A DNA stretch of 64,000 bases from a virus. A program made the translations under genes and the position numbers. Shown here piece by piece: positions 35,901-43,961 of the stretch; position 1 is the first letter of the stretch; each line of letters begins with the position of its first letter. The notes beneath the pieces were generated by a model, which worked only from the letters and a program-made list of their open reading frames with translations, made no database searches and was not told the DNA's origin. The DNA is taken from the IMG/VR virus record IMGVR_UViG_3300031857_012457, positions 124,001 to 188,000 of that record, one strand, 5' to 3'.

Positions 35901-38200
35901 CTTACTAATAACGTTAAAGAACCACTATCGGCAGTTAAAGTAGTAATACCATAAGTTGCATCATCAGGTGTTGAATCGTTTGCAATACAATTCACAGCAG
36001 TTGCAGAAATTACATCAAATCTATTATTTGTTGATAATCCTTCCTCTCTTGTAATATCTTCTCCACCAACTTTAACACTTACCGAACCACTTGTTGCTGC
36101 AAATGAAGCACTTGCTACAAATCCAGTTGATAATGCTGGTAATGTTGCGTTCTCATTTGTAAGATTTACCGATAATCCATCTAATATTTTTACAGGAGTT
36201 ACTTTTATAGCATCTGAAAATTGATTACCAAATTGGTCTGAACCCGAAATGAAGTATGTAGTTTCGCCTGTTAAAAATGGATAAGATGCACCCGATAATG
36301 TGTAGGTATCTACTCCGTTTGTCGCATTTGTATCTACAAATGTTAACGGTGGTTTACCACTACCCGAATTTACGGTCAATGGAGTTGTTGCCGATGCTAA
36401 ATTCTTACGTTTAGCTTCGATTGTTATTATTTGACCTACTGGGTTTAAAGATAAATCAGTTGCTTTATAAATGAATTGGTTTGTATTAGATGTTACAAAT
36501 AATCCAGGTGCATTTTCACCATCTTCAAATCTGTATACAGTTTCAAATTGTTCCAATCCCTCACAAGATGCAGTATATACAATTGAACCAACTAATACTG
36601 ATGATATACTACCACTAAAATTTGCAATAGTTAGTGTTGCACCCGCATCACTTACATTTGTTAATGTTCCAGGATAAGTTCCTCCGTATGATGATGGGTC
36701 TATGTAATTTCCTAAAGTGTCAAACGCAGACCTACCGTATGTAACAGAACCTGTTAAATTTGATTTTGAAACCTTAAATCCCAATTGTTGAAAAGCAGGA
36801 TTACCAAATGAACCACTAGAAAATCTAAATGCAGTTCTATCCGAATCAAATGTTAATAATTTAGTGGTTATTCCTGCAGTTCCACCTGTAAAATTTGCAC
36901 TTTGTGTTACCGATACTGGAACAAAATTATTGTTCACATCGTAAAATTCAAATTTAAAATTATATGTTTCATTACCAATAACTGTAGGCATTGTTGTAAT
37001 AAACGAAATCTCATCTGGTGAAAATGCGGTATCTTCGGAAAGTCTTAAACTTATATTTCCAACATGCCATTCTCCTTGTGATTGAGAAAAATATAAAGAA
37101 CCACTTTCAAAATCAGAATCTACTTTAAAAGGAACTACTGTATCTAATAAATTTTTTGTAGGAGTTATTCCATTTAATGTAGTAATTAAAACATCACCCC
37201 CATCGGACCCACTTATGTATATTCCTAAATTACTTGCAGTAGATGATGAATAGAACGCATCCAAATTTAACTCGTAAGTATTTGATGCTTTTATATTCAA
37301 TGATTGTGAATAAGTTAATAATCCACTTCCATTCAATTTCAATCCACCCTCAACTCTACTAGATGTTAATTCAGTGGTTAATGAACCAGTGTTCCAAAAT
37401 AAAGGCAATACTTCGGATGTAAATGTACCAGTGTTACCTATAACACTTCCACTTAATTGTGTAGTTGTTAATAATTCTTTTGATTCTACTAATATATCTT
37501 GTATTAAATTAAAATCAGAAATATCTCCTTCAGAAGTTCTAAATACTTTTACTCTTTTTACATCACCCGCGAATGTTTCTAAATTTGAAAGTTTTATATC
37601 AGCAAATGATTGATTTACTCCAGAATCAACTTTTGAACCACTTTCTATTCTGTATATTGGGGATAGTATTTCGTTAATAGTGGCAGTTGGTCTTTTATAA
37701 AAACGAATTTTGGTAGTATTTGCTAATGTAGGATTAACATTAACAGTTCTTTGCCACTTTACATTGTAAGTACCCTGCCAATCAATTGGTATAGGTGTTA
37801 ATAACCCGTTGCCATCATAGTATGAACTTAATTCACCTAGTATTGTAATTGTACATGGACCATACGCGGTTGTATCTGGATAAACATATACTGCTACAAC
37901 TTTTGATACTCCTTCGTAGTATTCTGTAACAAATGTTTCACCATCTATGGAAGAGGATACTATACCTTCTCCAGGTTCGTGATATATAGTATTTCCCGCA
38001 GCATCTTTAATTTCAATTTTAACTAAAGTATCGGCTACCAATTCTTTTGAACCTGCTATTAAAAATGCGTTTTTACCACCAGTAAATGCATCAGGTATTT
38101 CTGTTACATTGAAGTAAGTACTGTTTGGAGCACTATCTACTACGAATGTATTATACTTGTCTAAATTTTCAGCAAAAAGCGTTTTCTTTATTACGGCCAT
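32960..38200 (-). CDS. Long tail fibre with collagen-like repeat and C-terminal peptidase S74 chaperone
   Basis: A 1746-residue fibre. A long N-terminal part (about 1-1000) has repeated Ig-like beta segments (SVSPTAQSIQSNSRGSG, NISANPQSQTVVSGS). Then come a Gly-x-y collagen-like run near 1004-1031 and a shaft of ten-residue repeats of the type AADAVTATTIAAGAVTANKI at about 1254-1332. The end is a peptidase S74 intramolecular chaperone: SSDKRLKENI with S1644, GVLAQEIQEVLPEVV and DYEKIIALLIEGIKE. In this family the chaperone assists trimerisation and cleaves itself at the conserved Ser. A candidate late promoter lies 16 bases upstream, and the tip gene follows. The host receptor is not predictable. 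Confidence 0.9.
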   Translation of the reverse strand: MAVIKKTLFAENLDKYNTFVVDSAPNSTYFNVTEIPDAFTGGKNAFLIAGSKELVADTLVKIEIKDAAGNTIYHEPGEGIVSSSIDGETFVTEYYEGVSKVVAVYVYPDTTAYGPCTITILGELSSYYDGNGLLTPIPIDWQGTYNVKWQRTVNVNPTLANTTKIRFYKRPTATINEILSPIYRIESGSKVDSGVNQSFADIKLSNLETFAGDVKRVKVFRTSEGDISDFNLIQDILVESKELLTTTQLSGSVIGNTGTFTSEVLPLFWNTGSLTTELTSSRVEGGLKLNGSGLLTYSQSLNIKASNTYELNLDAFYSSSTASNLGIYISGSDGGDVLITTLNGITPTKNLLDTVVPFKVDSDFESGSLYFSQSQGEWHVGNISLRLSEDTAFSPDEISFITTMPTVIGNETYNFKFEFYDVNNNFVPVSVTQSANFTGGTAGITTKLLTFDSDRTAFRFSSGSFGNPAFQQLGFKVSKSNLTGSVTYGRSAFDTLGNYIDPSSYGGTYPGTLTNVSDAGATLTIANFSGSISSVLVGSIVYTASCEGLEQFETVYRFEDGENAPGLFVTSNTNQFIYKATDLSLNPVGQIITIEAKRKNLASATTPLTVNSGSGKPPLTFVDTNATNGVDTYTLSGASYPFLTGETTYFISGSDQFGNQFSDAIKVTPVKILDGLSVNLTNENATLPALSTGFVASASFAATSGSVSVKVGGEDITREEGLSTNNRFDVISATAVNCIANDSTPDDATYGITTLTADSGSLTLLVRYKDGAGDTTDVTKVVTYSKSKRGVPNVEVSVSPTAQSIQSNSRGSGSATPQTLTVTALEGGISRFTSLGTPTYTNGLAGSVSSNTIVFSSNASSMTSDSGTVTIPVNFTDSEGVSGTKNVTATISRVRSSAPVVNISANPQSQTVVSGSLVGIGTPSNVTVVVNEGGSNYTYNTSGANTFNITGVTNATNNGNGTITPNTPTSISGTSGVITISYRNSEGTAFTGRTIDFEVGVSGIGNTGATGATGATGANGANGANGQTGPGVVHTGVWTSGRTYQFSDGLTTGTGRRDTVLWSSTGSPPYNTYYATTRQHLSATGNVADGAPHQSSQTGWISLGAQDFFVAAKIGIFEDSFVQNTINIGTTSTTLSSANITIAGGSTNPYISIGQSSQGFNNTGIFLGQDSGVSKLSLKSATNSLTWDGTNLNIVGNLSVGSTVPNTVVTGLGTLATANSVTTGQVTGLGTLATQNTVSTGQVTGLGGLATLSTVTNAELAANAVTEGKIAADAVTSGKIVANAIVAGKIAADAVTATTIAAGAIIAGKIAADAVTATTIAAGAVTANKITVSELSALGATIGGWSISNDKISKTSTGTIEINSSDLGFFIKDGSRNAVIMTDDTSFRIASSTSALSDFSGTSSTTRNGPVFGQNLQAEASTTFNSNTVSTGVVAAGTEVSMTDAEISAMISNSLGTSYLMQISTATYVQTYHWISLEVVGVGEALIASGYVFYNNPNYERSITSTGGASIIIPSGGTYDVRIKHQIGVNYLVSGESITLKTPNFSGVNAVVGSAPRSVEICQAGLQSLYGSNQFKVDTSLSSTNFLTVKGSSNFTGLSTFSTLSATNGAITNLSVGEISISSGVLTINGDIRATGDMYALSSSDKRLKENIIPISNPMDKIKKIGGYTFNWNGISNKPKNIQEVGVLAQEIQEVLPEVVREKGDGYLGVDYEKIIALLIEGIKEQNSEIVELKNEIISIKKLLNR
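34205..34440 (-). repeat. Tandem 30/60-base repeats encoding a fibre shaft
   Basis: Coding repeats with a 30-base (10-residue) unit and a 60-base higher-order unit; the segment ending gctgcaattttacctgcaa recurs near 34270 and 34330. They encode the alanine-rich AADAVTA/AAGAVTA/KI pattern common in phage fibre shafts. Copy number is likely to vary between relatives. Confidence 0.75.
35110..35190 (-). repeat. 9-base repeats encoding a collagen-like Gly-x-y segment
   Basis: Short tandem units (ccgttgctc, caccatttg) encode alternating GAT and GAN triplets within the tail fibre. Collagen-like runs of this size are typical trimerising elements of phage fibres. Confidence 0.8.
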
Positions 38201-38216
38201 TATATAATATCTTTAC

Positions 38217-38225
38217 TATAAATAT
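38217..38225 (-). promoter_or_regulatory. Candidate late-promoter motif before the tail fibre gene
   Basis: Minus-strand ATATTTATA, nine of ten bases of the recurring motif, 16 bases before the fibre ATG. Its complement is a TATAAATA box facing the plus-strand gene. A second TATAAATA, on the minus strand, occurs at 38247-38254. The 103-base divergent spacer therefore contains T4-late-like boxes in both directions. Confidence 0.4.
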
Positions 38226-38303
38226 CCTTAAAAAATAAATCTAACATATTTATATAAAGAAAACTAATAAATACTTTAATAAACTAAAGATAACTAAAGA
38301 GTT

Positions 38304-38477
38304 ATGAAATACGCAATGTTACAAATCAAAAAAGAAACCCACGAACTTCTCAAAAATTATTGTGAAGAACATGGATTTAAAATGGGAAGTTTAGTTGAAA
38401 ACTTAATTAAGAAACATGTTGGTGTTCCTAAAATTCAAAACGGTGTGTTAAAAGCAGATAAAATTAAATCTTTTTAA
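38304..38477 (+). CDS. Ribbon-helix-helix-like small protein, the only plus-strand gene
   Basis: A 57-residue protein with an N-terminal strand (AMLQIKKETHELL) then two helices (LKNYCEEHGF, MGSLVENLIKKHV), the typical pattern of Arc/MetJ-type ribbon-helix-helix DNA-binding proteins. It is divergent from the tail fibre and convergent with the 2OG oxygenase, overlapping its 3' end by 4 bases. That placement between two transcription blocks suits a regulator of the shared spacer, where it could bind as a dimer. The basic C-terminal tail (KADKIKSF) is unassigned. Family membership is by pattern only. Confidence 0.7.
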   Translation: MKYAMLQIKKETHELLKNYCEEHGFKMGSLVENLIKKHVGVPKIQNGVLKADKIKSF

Positions 38478-39187
38478 TCCTCGTGTGAGTAGAATGATAC
38501 TATATTATATTTAATATCATTCTTTACTTTTTCAACTTCATGGAATAAATTTTTATCAGAATCTAATACTACAAAATTAGGAAAAATTGGATTTACTTTA
38601 ATATCATTTCCATTTAAATCATGTAATATCAAATGCCCACCGTTTGATTCACCCCATTCATTATTTAAAAAATACAAAAATACACATATTCTGTTGTTAG
38701 GTTGTCCATCATCGTGTAATTTTATTTCGCAACCTTCATTGTAAAATTGCAGTTTTGTATTTTCAGTAAATCTACCAAACGATTTTTCAGGATAGTATTT
38801 TTTTACAAAGTTTTTTTGAAAATTTCTTAATACTTCATTGTTTATTTTTCCATTTATTTCTGAATTCATAGAGGTACCAAATACCCAAGTTGGATAAAAT
38901 CCACATTCTTCAATTTTTTTCAATTGATATTGATGTGCTTTATTATAAACATAATCGGCAGTATTTAAATCTTTATCATTTTTTAAATACCCATCATACA
39001 CCAATTCTTCCATATATGATTGGTCGTTGTATTTAAACCAATAATCATATCTAGAATGTCTTACAAAATTTGTATTATCTATATAATCTTTTATTTGTTT
39101 AAACCCATCTAAATCGATTAGTTCGGAATAATCTTCCAACTTACCGTAAATGTATCCACTATTTCTGTAATTTTCTATACTTTCCAT
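38474..39187 (-). CDS. 2-oxoglutarate/Fe(II)-dependent oxygenase (prolyl-4-hydroxylase-like)
   Basis: A 237-residue protein with the HxD...H facial triad: H158-D-D160 in KLHDDG and H216 in FHEVEKV. ICVFLYFLN and GGHLILHD are the expected double-stranded beta-helix strands. The 2OG-binding arginine usually ten residues after the distal histidine is lysine (K226). Phage members of this family are common, and substrates can be proteins, nucleobases or small molecules. It is encoded immediately downstream of the recombination nuclease (1-base overlap). Its tail end overlaps the plus-strand gene. Confidence 0.8.
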   Translation of the reverse strand: MESIENYRNSGYIYGKLEDYSELIDLDGFKQIKDYIDNTNFVRHSRYDYWFKYNDQSYMEELVYDGYLKNDKDLNTADYVYNKAHQYQLKKIEECGFYPTWVFGTSMNSEINGKINNEVLRNFQKNFVKKYYPEKSFGRFTENTKLQFYNEGCEIKLHDDGQPNNRICVFLYFLNNEWGESNGGHLILHDLNGNDIKVNPIFPNFVVLDSDKNLFHEVEKVKNDIKYNIVSFYSHED

Positions 39188-42100
39188 TAGAAATTAATTT
39201 TACTATATCCATTTTCTTTTTTAATTTCAATCAATCCATCTACTATATCTCTCATTTGTTCTAAATGGGAAATTATCCATATAAAATCAAATTGAGTTTT
39301 AAGATATTGCATCATCATAAATAGTGATGATAAATTATCTGAATCCAATGTGCCAAATCCTTCATCGATTACCAAAAAATTTGGACGAGGTAAGTTACAC
39401 ACATTGATAAGAGCAACTCTAATTGCCAATCCACTAACAAATTTTTCCATACCACTACACATCTCCAATGGCCATTCTTGGTCATCATAAACAATTTTGG
39501 CATTGATTGATTTTCCATCCATCTCCATCGTAACTCCAAAATCAACTACTTGTGCCAAAATATTATTTACCTCATTCTCAATTACAGGTAATGCTTTTGA
39601 AATTAACTCATATGGGATTCCATCTCTCTTTACTGAATCCAAATAATAGGTATACAGGCGGTTCTTTTCTTCCAATGCCTTAACATCATTCATCTTCTGT
39701 TTTATGTCCTCTATAAACGAAGATATGGATGTAATAGAACCATTTAAATTTGTTATATCTTTATTTAATTTACTAATATCATTTGCAATAGTATTTTTTG
39801 CTTTATTTAATTCAGAAATTTCACTTTCTATTTCTTTATTTCTAGAAATAGTATCTTCATTTTCATAATACTTATCTATATTTTCATCAATTGTATCTAA
39901 TTGATTTTGTAATAATTGTTCTTTAGTTTTTAAAGCACTTAATTCTATTTGTGTTTTTTCTAAAATAATTTTACTTCTAGAGTATTTGTTTTTTAGTTCA
40001 TTCCACTCATTATATTGCTCTTCAACTCCATTTAAGGAATCTAAAACACAATTGATTGCAGCAACTTCATTAAAAGTATGCTCTACTGATATTTGCAATC
40101 CTTCTAAATCTGATTTTGCTTTTACTGCATCTTTCACAAATTCATTATCACAACAGAATTTACAATTAGGGTCATATTGGTGATTATTTAAATGTCCAAT
40201 CTTTTCTTCAGCTACTTCTAATTGTTGTTTTGCTTTTTGGTATACTTTTTCTGCTTCAACTAAATCTTTGGATTGTTTTACAAAATCGTTATGAGCAATT
40301 TCTATATCAACTTCATTGTCATCTATTGTGAATTTACATTTTTCAAATAGGGATTGTGAAACTTCGGTAAGTAAAATTTTATGTTGTTCAATTTTACTTT
40401 CTTTTAATTCATAATCAGTTTCTGCATCTTCAATCTGTTTCGATATAGAGTTTCTTTTTGATTCTAATAAAGATAAATCAAGATTAGAATCAATTGGAGT
40501 TAATTCTCTACTTAAATTTACAATTTTATCATTTAATTCACTTACTTCCGTATTTTTATCACTTAATAATACTTCTAATCCCTTTAATTGTGATTTTTTT
40601 TCCAATAATTCCTTACCCTTTTCGGCAAGTTCTGTTGTAAAATCTGTTTTCTTAAAGTTTTTAATCAATACGGAAACTTCTCTAATATCTTCAGTTGCAG
40701 TATCATATAGTTTATCAAAAATAGTTAAACCCATAAATTGTGCAAGAAGGTCTTTCCTTTCTGATTGTGATTTATCAATAAAAAGGGCATTATTACCTTG
40801 CAGTGATAGTGCAGTTAGTACAAAATCTTCATATTTTCCAACATATTGTTCAATAATTTGGTTTGTATCTCTTCTTTCGGTTCCATTTAGTGATGTTTTA
40901 GTATCACCATCTTGTCTCCAAAATTGAACATCTACTTTTACATTTTTTCCTTTGTTAATCGTTTTAGCAGTTCTCTGAATACCATATTCTACCCCATCTA
41001 TTTGAAAATATAGTGTACAATCAAAATCCGTTTTACGATTATTTAAGATATTAGATGCTTTATATGCTCTACTACTCTTATCATATAAACAAAACGATAC
41101 TGCATCAAATAAAGAAGATTTGCCCGCTGCATTTGGGGCAAATAATCCAACTAATCCGTTTAATTTTGTAAAATCAATTTTGTTACTTTCTCCATAACTA
41201 AACATATTTGAAAACTCAAAACGAATTGGTTTCCATTGAATGTTGCGTTGGATGTCATCTTGAACGATTCTACTATTTATATCTCTGTTAATCAATTCTA
41301 GCCCTTTTAAATCTTCAGGAACTACAAAAGGCATCATTCTCTCAATATACTCATTTATAAGTGAGTTTTGATAATTGATGTCTGAAATATCTTCAAAGTC
41401 TAATTTGTTTAATCTATCACCTGTTTTAGATTTAGAAAGGGAATCGGTTCTAATAATTGTAAAATCCTCAACACCATATCTCATTTTAATTTCAGCCATT
41501 ACTCTTTTAGTATCAGCGGAATCGGTATTAGATAAACGAACTCTCAAACGAGGTTTCTTTGGCATATCGGATACGATAGGAACTTTCCCATTATCAATAT
41601 CCATAGTATAATACCCATAATCGTTTTGGATATCAACTGCTTCGTAAGTAAAAGTATCCAAATCCCAAACGAGGAACCCATGTTTATCTAGGGTTTCACC
41701 AAAGTTTTGTTGAATAAGAGAACCAGCATAGACAACCTTACAACCTTTTGGAGAAATCATCTCTTGTCGTTTGTGAATATCACCTAATAAGGCTAAATCG
41801 TATCCATCAAACATATCAGTTGTAAAATGACGAGATGAAACGGTGTATCCAATATCTGTTTGAGAATTATCAACTGGCCCGTGAAATAAAGCAATCTTTT
41901 TGTTTCCAAATATAGTATTTGCTTTTGGCCAATTTGCTTTATTATCAAAGATACTGAATACCGCAAAATCTATTCCACCAATACCATACACTTGAGTATC
42001 TTTGAGATATGTAAAGTTTGGTAAGTTTAAAGCATCTACAATTGGAGTAAGAACATCCAATCTATCAGAGTTATTCATATTACAATCGTGATTACCTGTA

Positions 42101-42345
42101 ATAAGGATTGTTTCACAATGTTTAGAACACTCCGTAAATAACCAACTAATCTCCCTAACTAATTCAGGAGATAATTCTAATTTAGCATGAGCAATATCAC
42201 CTGCTAAATAAATGATTGAATCATCCGTACCTCTTTTACGAATCTCCTCAAACATCTTTTCAAAAACCTGTCTGTACTCATTGTGTCTTTTCACATTACG
42301 GATGTGTATATCTGCAATATGATAAATCTTTTTCAATCTACTCAT
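39187..42345 (-). CDS. Single-chain Mre11-Rad50-like recombination nuclease (gp47-gp46 fusion)
   Basis: A 1052-residue protein joining two proteins that are separate in T4 (gp47 and gp46) and in bacteria (SbcD and SbcC). The N-terminus is a calcineurin-like phosphoesterase: DIH (D12, H14), GD (49-50), GNHD (84-87), FHG and GDIHK. The C-terminal part is an SMC-type ATPase: Walker A PNAAGKSS with K409, a zinc hook CKFC at C728/C731 in the middle of two long coiled coils, and Walker B FLVIDEGFGTLD with D994/E995. It should process DNA ends for recombination-dependent replication. There is no internal stop or start near the junction (about residues 340-370). The reading frame is continuous, so the fusion is real at sequence level. 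Confidence 0.92.
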   Translation of the reverse strand: MSRLKKIYHIADIHIRNVKRHNEYRQVFEKMFEEIRKRGTDDSIIYLAGDIAHAKLELSPELVREISWLFTECSKHCETILITGNHDCNMNNSDRLDVLTPIVDALNLPNFTYLKDTQVYGIGGIDFAVFSIFDNKANWPKANTIFGNKKIALFHGPVDNSQTDIGYTVSSRHFTTDMFDGYDLALLGDIHKRQEMISPKGCKVVYAGSLIQQNFGETLDKHGFLVWDLDTFTYEAVDIQNDYGYYTMDIDNGKVPIVSDMPKKPRLRVRLSNTDSADTKRVMAEIKMRYGVEDFTIIRTDSLSKSKTGDRLNKLDFEDISDINYQNSLINEYIERMMPFVVPEDLKGLELINRDINSRIVQDDIQRNIQWKPIRFEFSNMFSYGESNKIDFTKLNGLVGLFAPNAAGKSSLFDAVSFCLYDKSSRAYKASNILNNRKTDFDCTLYFQIDGVEYGIQRTAKTINKGKNVKVDVQFWRQDGDTKTSLNGTERRDTNQIIEQYVGKYEDFVLTALSLQGNNALFIDKSQSERKDLLAQFMGLTIFDKLYDTATEDIREVSVLIKNFKKTDFTTELAEKGKELLEKKSQLKGLEVLLSDKNTEVSELNDKIVNLSRELTPIDSNLDLSLLESKRNSISKQIEDAETDYELKESKIEQHKILLTEVSQSLFEKCKFTIDDNEVDIEIAHNDFVKQSKDLVEAEKVYQKAKQQLEVAEEKIGHLNNHQYDPNCKFCCDNEFVKDAVKAKSDLEGLQISVEHTFNEVAAINCVLDSLNGVEEQYNEWNELKNKYSRSKIILEKTQIELSALKTKEQLLQNQLDTIDENIDKYYENEDTISRNKEIESEISELNKAKNTIANDISKLNKDITNLNGSITSISSFIEDIKQKMNDVKALEEKNRLYTYYLDSVKRDGIPYELISKALPVIENEVNNILAQVVDFGVTMEMDGKSINAKIVYDDQEWPLEMCSGMEKFVSGLAIRVALINVCNLPRPNFLVIDEGFGTLDSDNLSSLFMMMQYLKTQFDFIWIISHLEQMRDIVDGLIEIKKENGYSKINF

Positions 42346-43283
42346 AAACTATTTATTTTATTTAATAGTAATTCTTCCGAAGTAAACTCTTTAGTTTTAT
42401 TTAGTTCTTCGTAGAATTTTTCATACCCCATATCAGCGGCATCTTTATCTTTCAAATACATCATCTTAACTTGAATTCCATTCTTTCTAAAGTATTCCGC
42501 AGCTTTTAATGCTTCATTCATCGCATCGTTATCTAATGAAATTACAATATCACTAACTCCACTCATAAAGATTTTCTCAACCAATTGTTTGGATGGAAAC
42601 TTACCTAAAAGTGGAATTGCATTTCTTTTGATTGTGATTGCATCAAATACACCCTCACATAGTATAATTGGTTCATTCCAATTAACCTGTGATTCTAAAC
42701 AAATTATATTTTTACTGATTGGAGGGTTTTTGTATTTCATCTTCTCATCTGGATAATAAGAACGAGAAACAAAATAGTTTAGTAAACCATCCGAACTGTA
42801 CGATGGTATAATTATTCTCCTACTATACAACCCATCTTTGCAATAACCAATGTTATATTTAACAATTTCCTTTATACCAATTCCTCTTTGAGAAAGATAG
42901 AACATAGCATGTTTATATTCTGGATTGAATCCAGTTGGTTCATCTGCTAATGAAATAAATTCCTTTGGGAGTTGTATAAATACTCTAGTTTCAGCATCTT
43001 CTTGTTGAGGTGTCCAATTACTATCTCCGTAGATTTGTCTAATTATGGATATAGTTTGTCTATCCACATCCAACTTACGAAGTAGAGATGTAAGTTTTTT
43101 ACCACCACTATTACAATTCCAACAATGCCATTTCTGACTTTCTGTATTTACTTGCAATTTAGGTTTGTGGTGGTTACAGAAAGGGCAATAAAAGGCCAAT
43201 TCATTACCTTTTAAATAATTGTATGTACCCAACACATTTGATAGTGTGGATGTAACGAGATTTTTATCAGTTTGATTCAACAC
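42342..43283 (-). CDS. DNA primase (gp61/DnaG-like) with zinc ribbon and Toprim domain
   Basis: A 313-residue primase. The N-terminal zinc ribbon has CPFC (C33, C36) and CWNC (C54, C57). The Toprim domain follows with ILCEGVFDAITI (metal-binding glutamate) and SLDNDAM (acidic pair). It has no helicase domain, so it should work with a separate helicase as T4 gp61 does with gp41. The start used here is GTG: a TGA lies two codons upstream and no ATG is near. A good Bacteroidota-type promoter ends just before this GTG, so the transcript may be almost leaderless. It overlaps the nuclease gene by 4 bases. Confidence 0.88.
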   Translation of the reverse strand: MLNQTDKNLVTSTLSNVLGTYNYLKGNELAFYCPFCNHHKPKLQVNTESQKWHCWNCNSGGKKLTSLLRKLDVDRQTISIIRQIYGDSNWTPQQEDAETRVFIQLPKEFISLADEPTGFNPEYKHAMFYLSQRGIGIKEIVKYNIGYCKDGLYSRRIIIPSYSSDGLLNYFVSRSYYPDEKMKYKNPPISKNIICLESQVNWNEPIILCEGVFDAITIKRNAIPLLGKFPSKQLVEKIFMSGVSDIVISLDNDAMNEALKAAEYFRKNGIQVKMMYLKDKDAADMGYEKFYEELNKTKEFTSEELLLNKINSL

Positions 43284-43287
43284 AAAT

Positions 43288-43318
43288 CAAAGATAGTATA
43301 AATATTTTAGATTTACAA
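43288..43318 (-). promoter_or_regulatory. Bacteroidota-type promoter before the primase gene
   Basis: On the minus strand TTG (43316-43318) and TATCTTTG (43288-43295), separated by 20 bases, match the -33 TTG / -7 TAnnTTTG promoter of Bacteroidota. A start of transcription 4-6 bases downstream would coincide with the GTG start codon. The spacer also holds ATATTTATA (43297-43305), a near copy of the recurring late-type motif. Confidence 0.55.
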
Positions 43319-43323
43319 GTCTT

Positions 43324-43728
43324 TTAAAACCAATCCTCTGGAATAATCTTATCAGAGTATTTGAATCCGTTTTTATCACACCAATCTCCATACGAAGTTT
43401 TAGAGCTTTTTGTGATTTTGTTTTTTGAATTAGAAAATACGAATCTTATATCCAGTTCTGGATTTTGAGATTTAACTAACAGATGCTTTTTCCTATCAGC
43501 TGCAACAAATCTACCTTTAGTTTCTACAAAAATACCATTAGGTAATTTGAAATCAGGATTATAAGTGTGGTTCGAAGCGGGTATGATGTAAGGAATCTTT
43601 TCAGATTCATATTTAACATCAATACCCCTCTCTTTGATTTGGCTTGAAATAGTTTCTTCAAGACCAGATTTGAATCCGTGTTTTCTAGCAACCCAACTTT
43701 TAGACTTCTTTGTAACTTTTTTAGCCAT
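43324..43728 (-). CDS. T7-endonuclease-I-like Holliday-junction resolvase
   Basis: A 134-residue protein, close to the T7 gp3 length. It carries FKSGLEE with E24, HTYNPDF with D59 and FVETKGR with E69 and K71, the four catalytic residues of endonuclease I in correct order. ADRKKHLLVKSQNP, RFVFSN and KTSYGDWC are also typical of the family. It should cleave four-way and branched DNA before packaging. T4 itself uses the unrelated endonuclease VII (gp49), so this is a T7-type enzyme in a T4-type backbone. The neighbouring primase and nuclease genes agree with this DNA-processing role. Confidence 0.92.
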   Translation of the reverse strand: MAKKVTKKSKSWVARKHGFKSGLEETISSQIKERGIDVKYESEKIPYIIPASNHTYNPDFKLPNGIFVETKGRFVAADRKKHLLVKSQNPELDIRFVFSNSKNKITKSSKTSYGDWCDKNGFKYSDKIIPEDWF

Positions 43729-43734
43729 TAAAAA

Positions 43735-43944
43735 TTATCGTTTTACTGATTCCGAATACTTTGCAAAGTTCTTTTCACCACCTCTACCTGTTTTGAATTT
43801 TGTAGCAGTTAAAACTTGCTCATCTGCTTTTTTCAAATCATTTGTAGAATATGGAGTGTTTGCAGCTTTTCCAGCTTCGAATGAAATCTTATCAACACCT
43901 AGTGATGTTTGTTGTGCTTTGTATAATTCTTCTAATGTTGCCAT
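43735..43944 (-). CDS. Small basic protein, 69 residues
   Basis: A hypothetical 69-residue protein lying just after the paired structural genes and 6 bases before the resolvase gene. It is lysine-rich with repeated small polar segments and no recognisable motif (KFKTGRGGEKNFAKY). An exact TATATTTATA motif 17 bases upstream suggests it starts a transcription block containing the resolvase. May be a minor virion or DNA-binding protein; function unknown. Confidence 0.55.
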   Translation of the reverse strand: MATLEELYKAQQTSLGVDKISFEAGKAANTPYSTNDLKKADEQVLTATKFKTGRGGEKNFAKYSESVKR

Positions 43945-43961
43945 TTGTTTTGTAGTTTAAG

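Noticed and set aside
38247-38254. A T4-type TATAAATA late box as the general late promoter of this phage
   Set aside because: Only this minus-strand copy was noticed before a gene, while the TATATTTATA form recurs at several gene starts; kept as a possible second signal for the fibre gene only.
39187-42345. The fused nuclease-ATPase being two genes with a hidden internal start
   Set aside because: No stop or frameshift separates the two halves, so even if an internal start exists the fusion protein would still be made.
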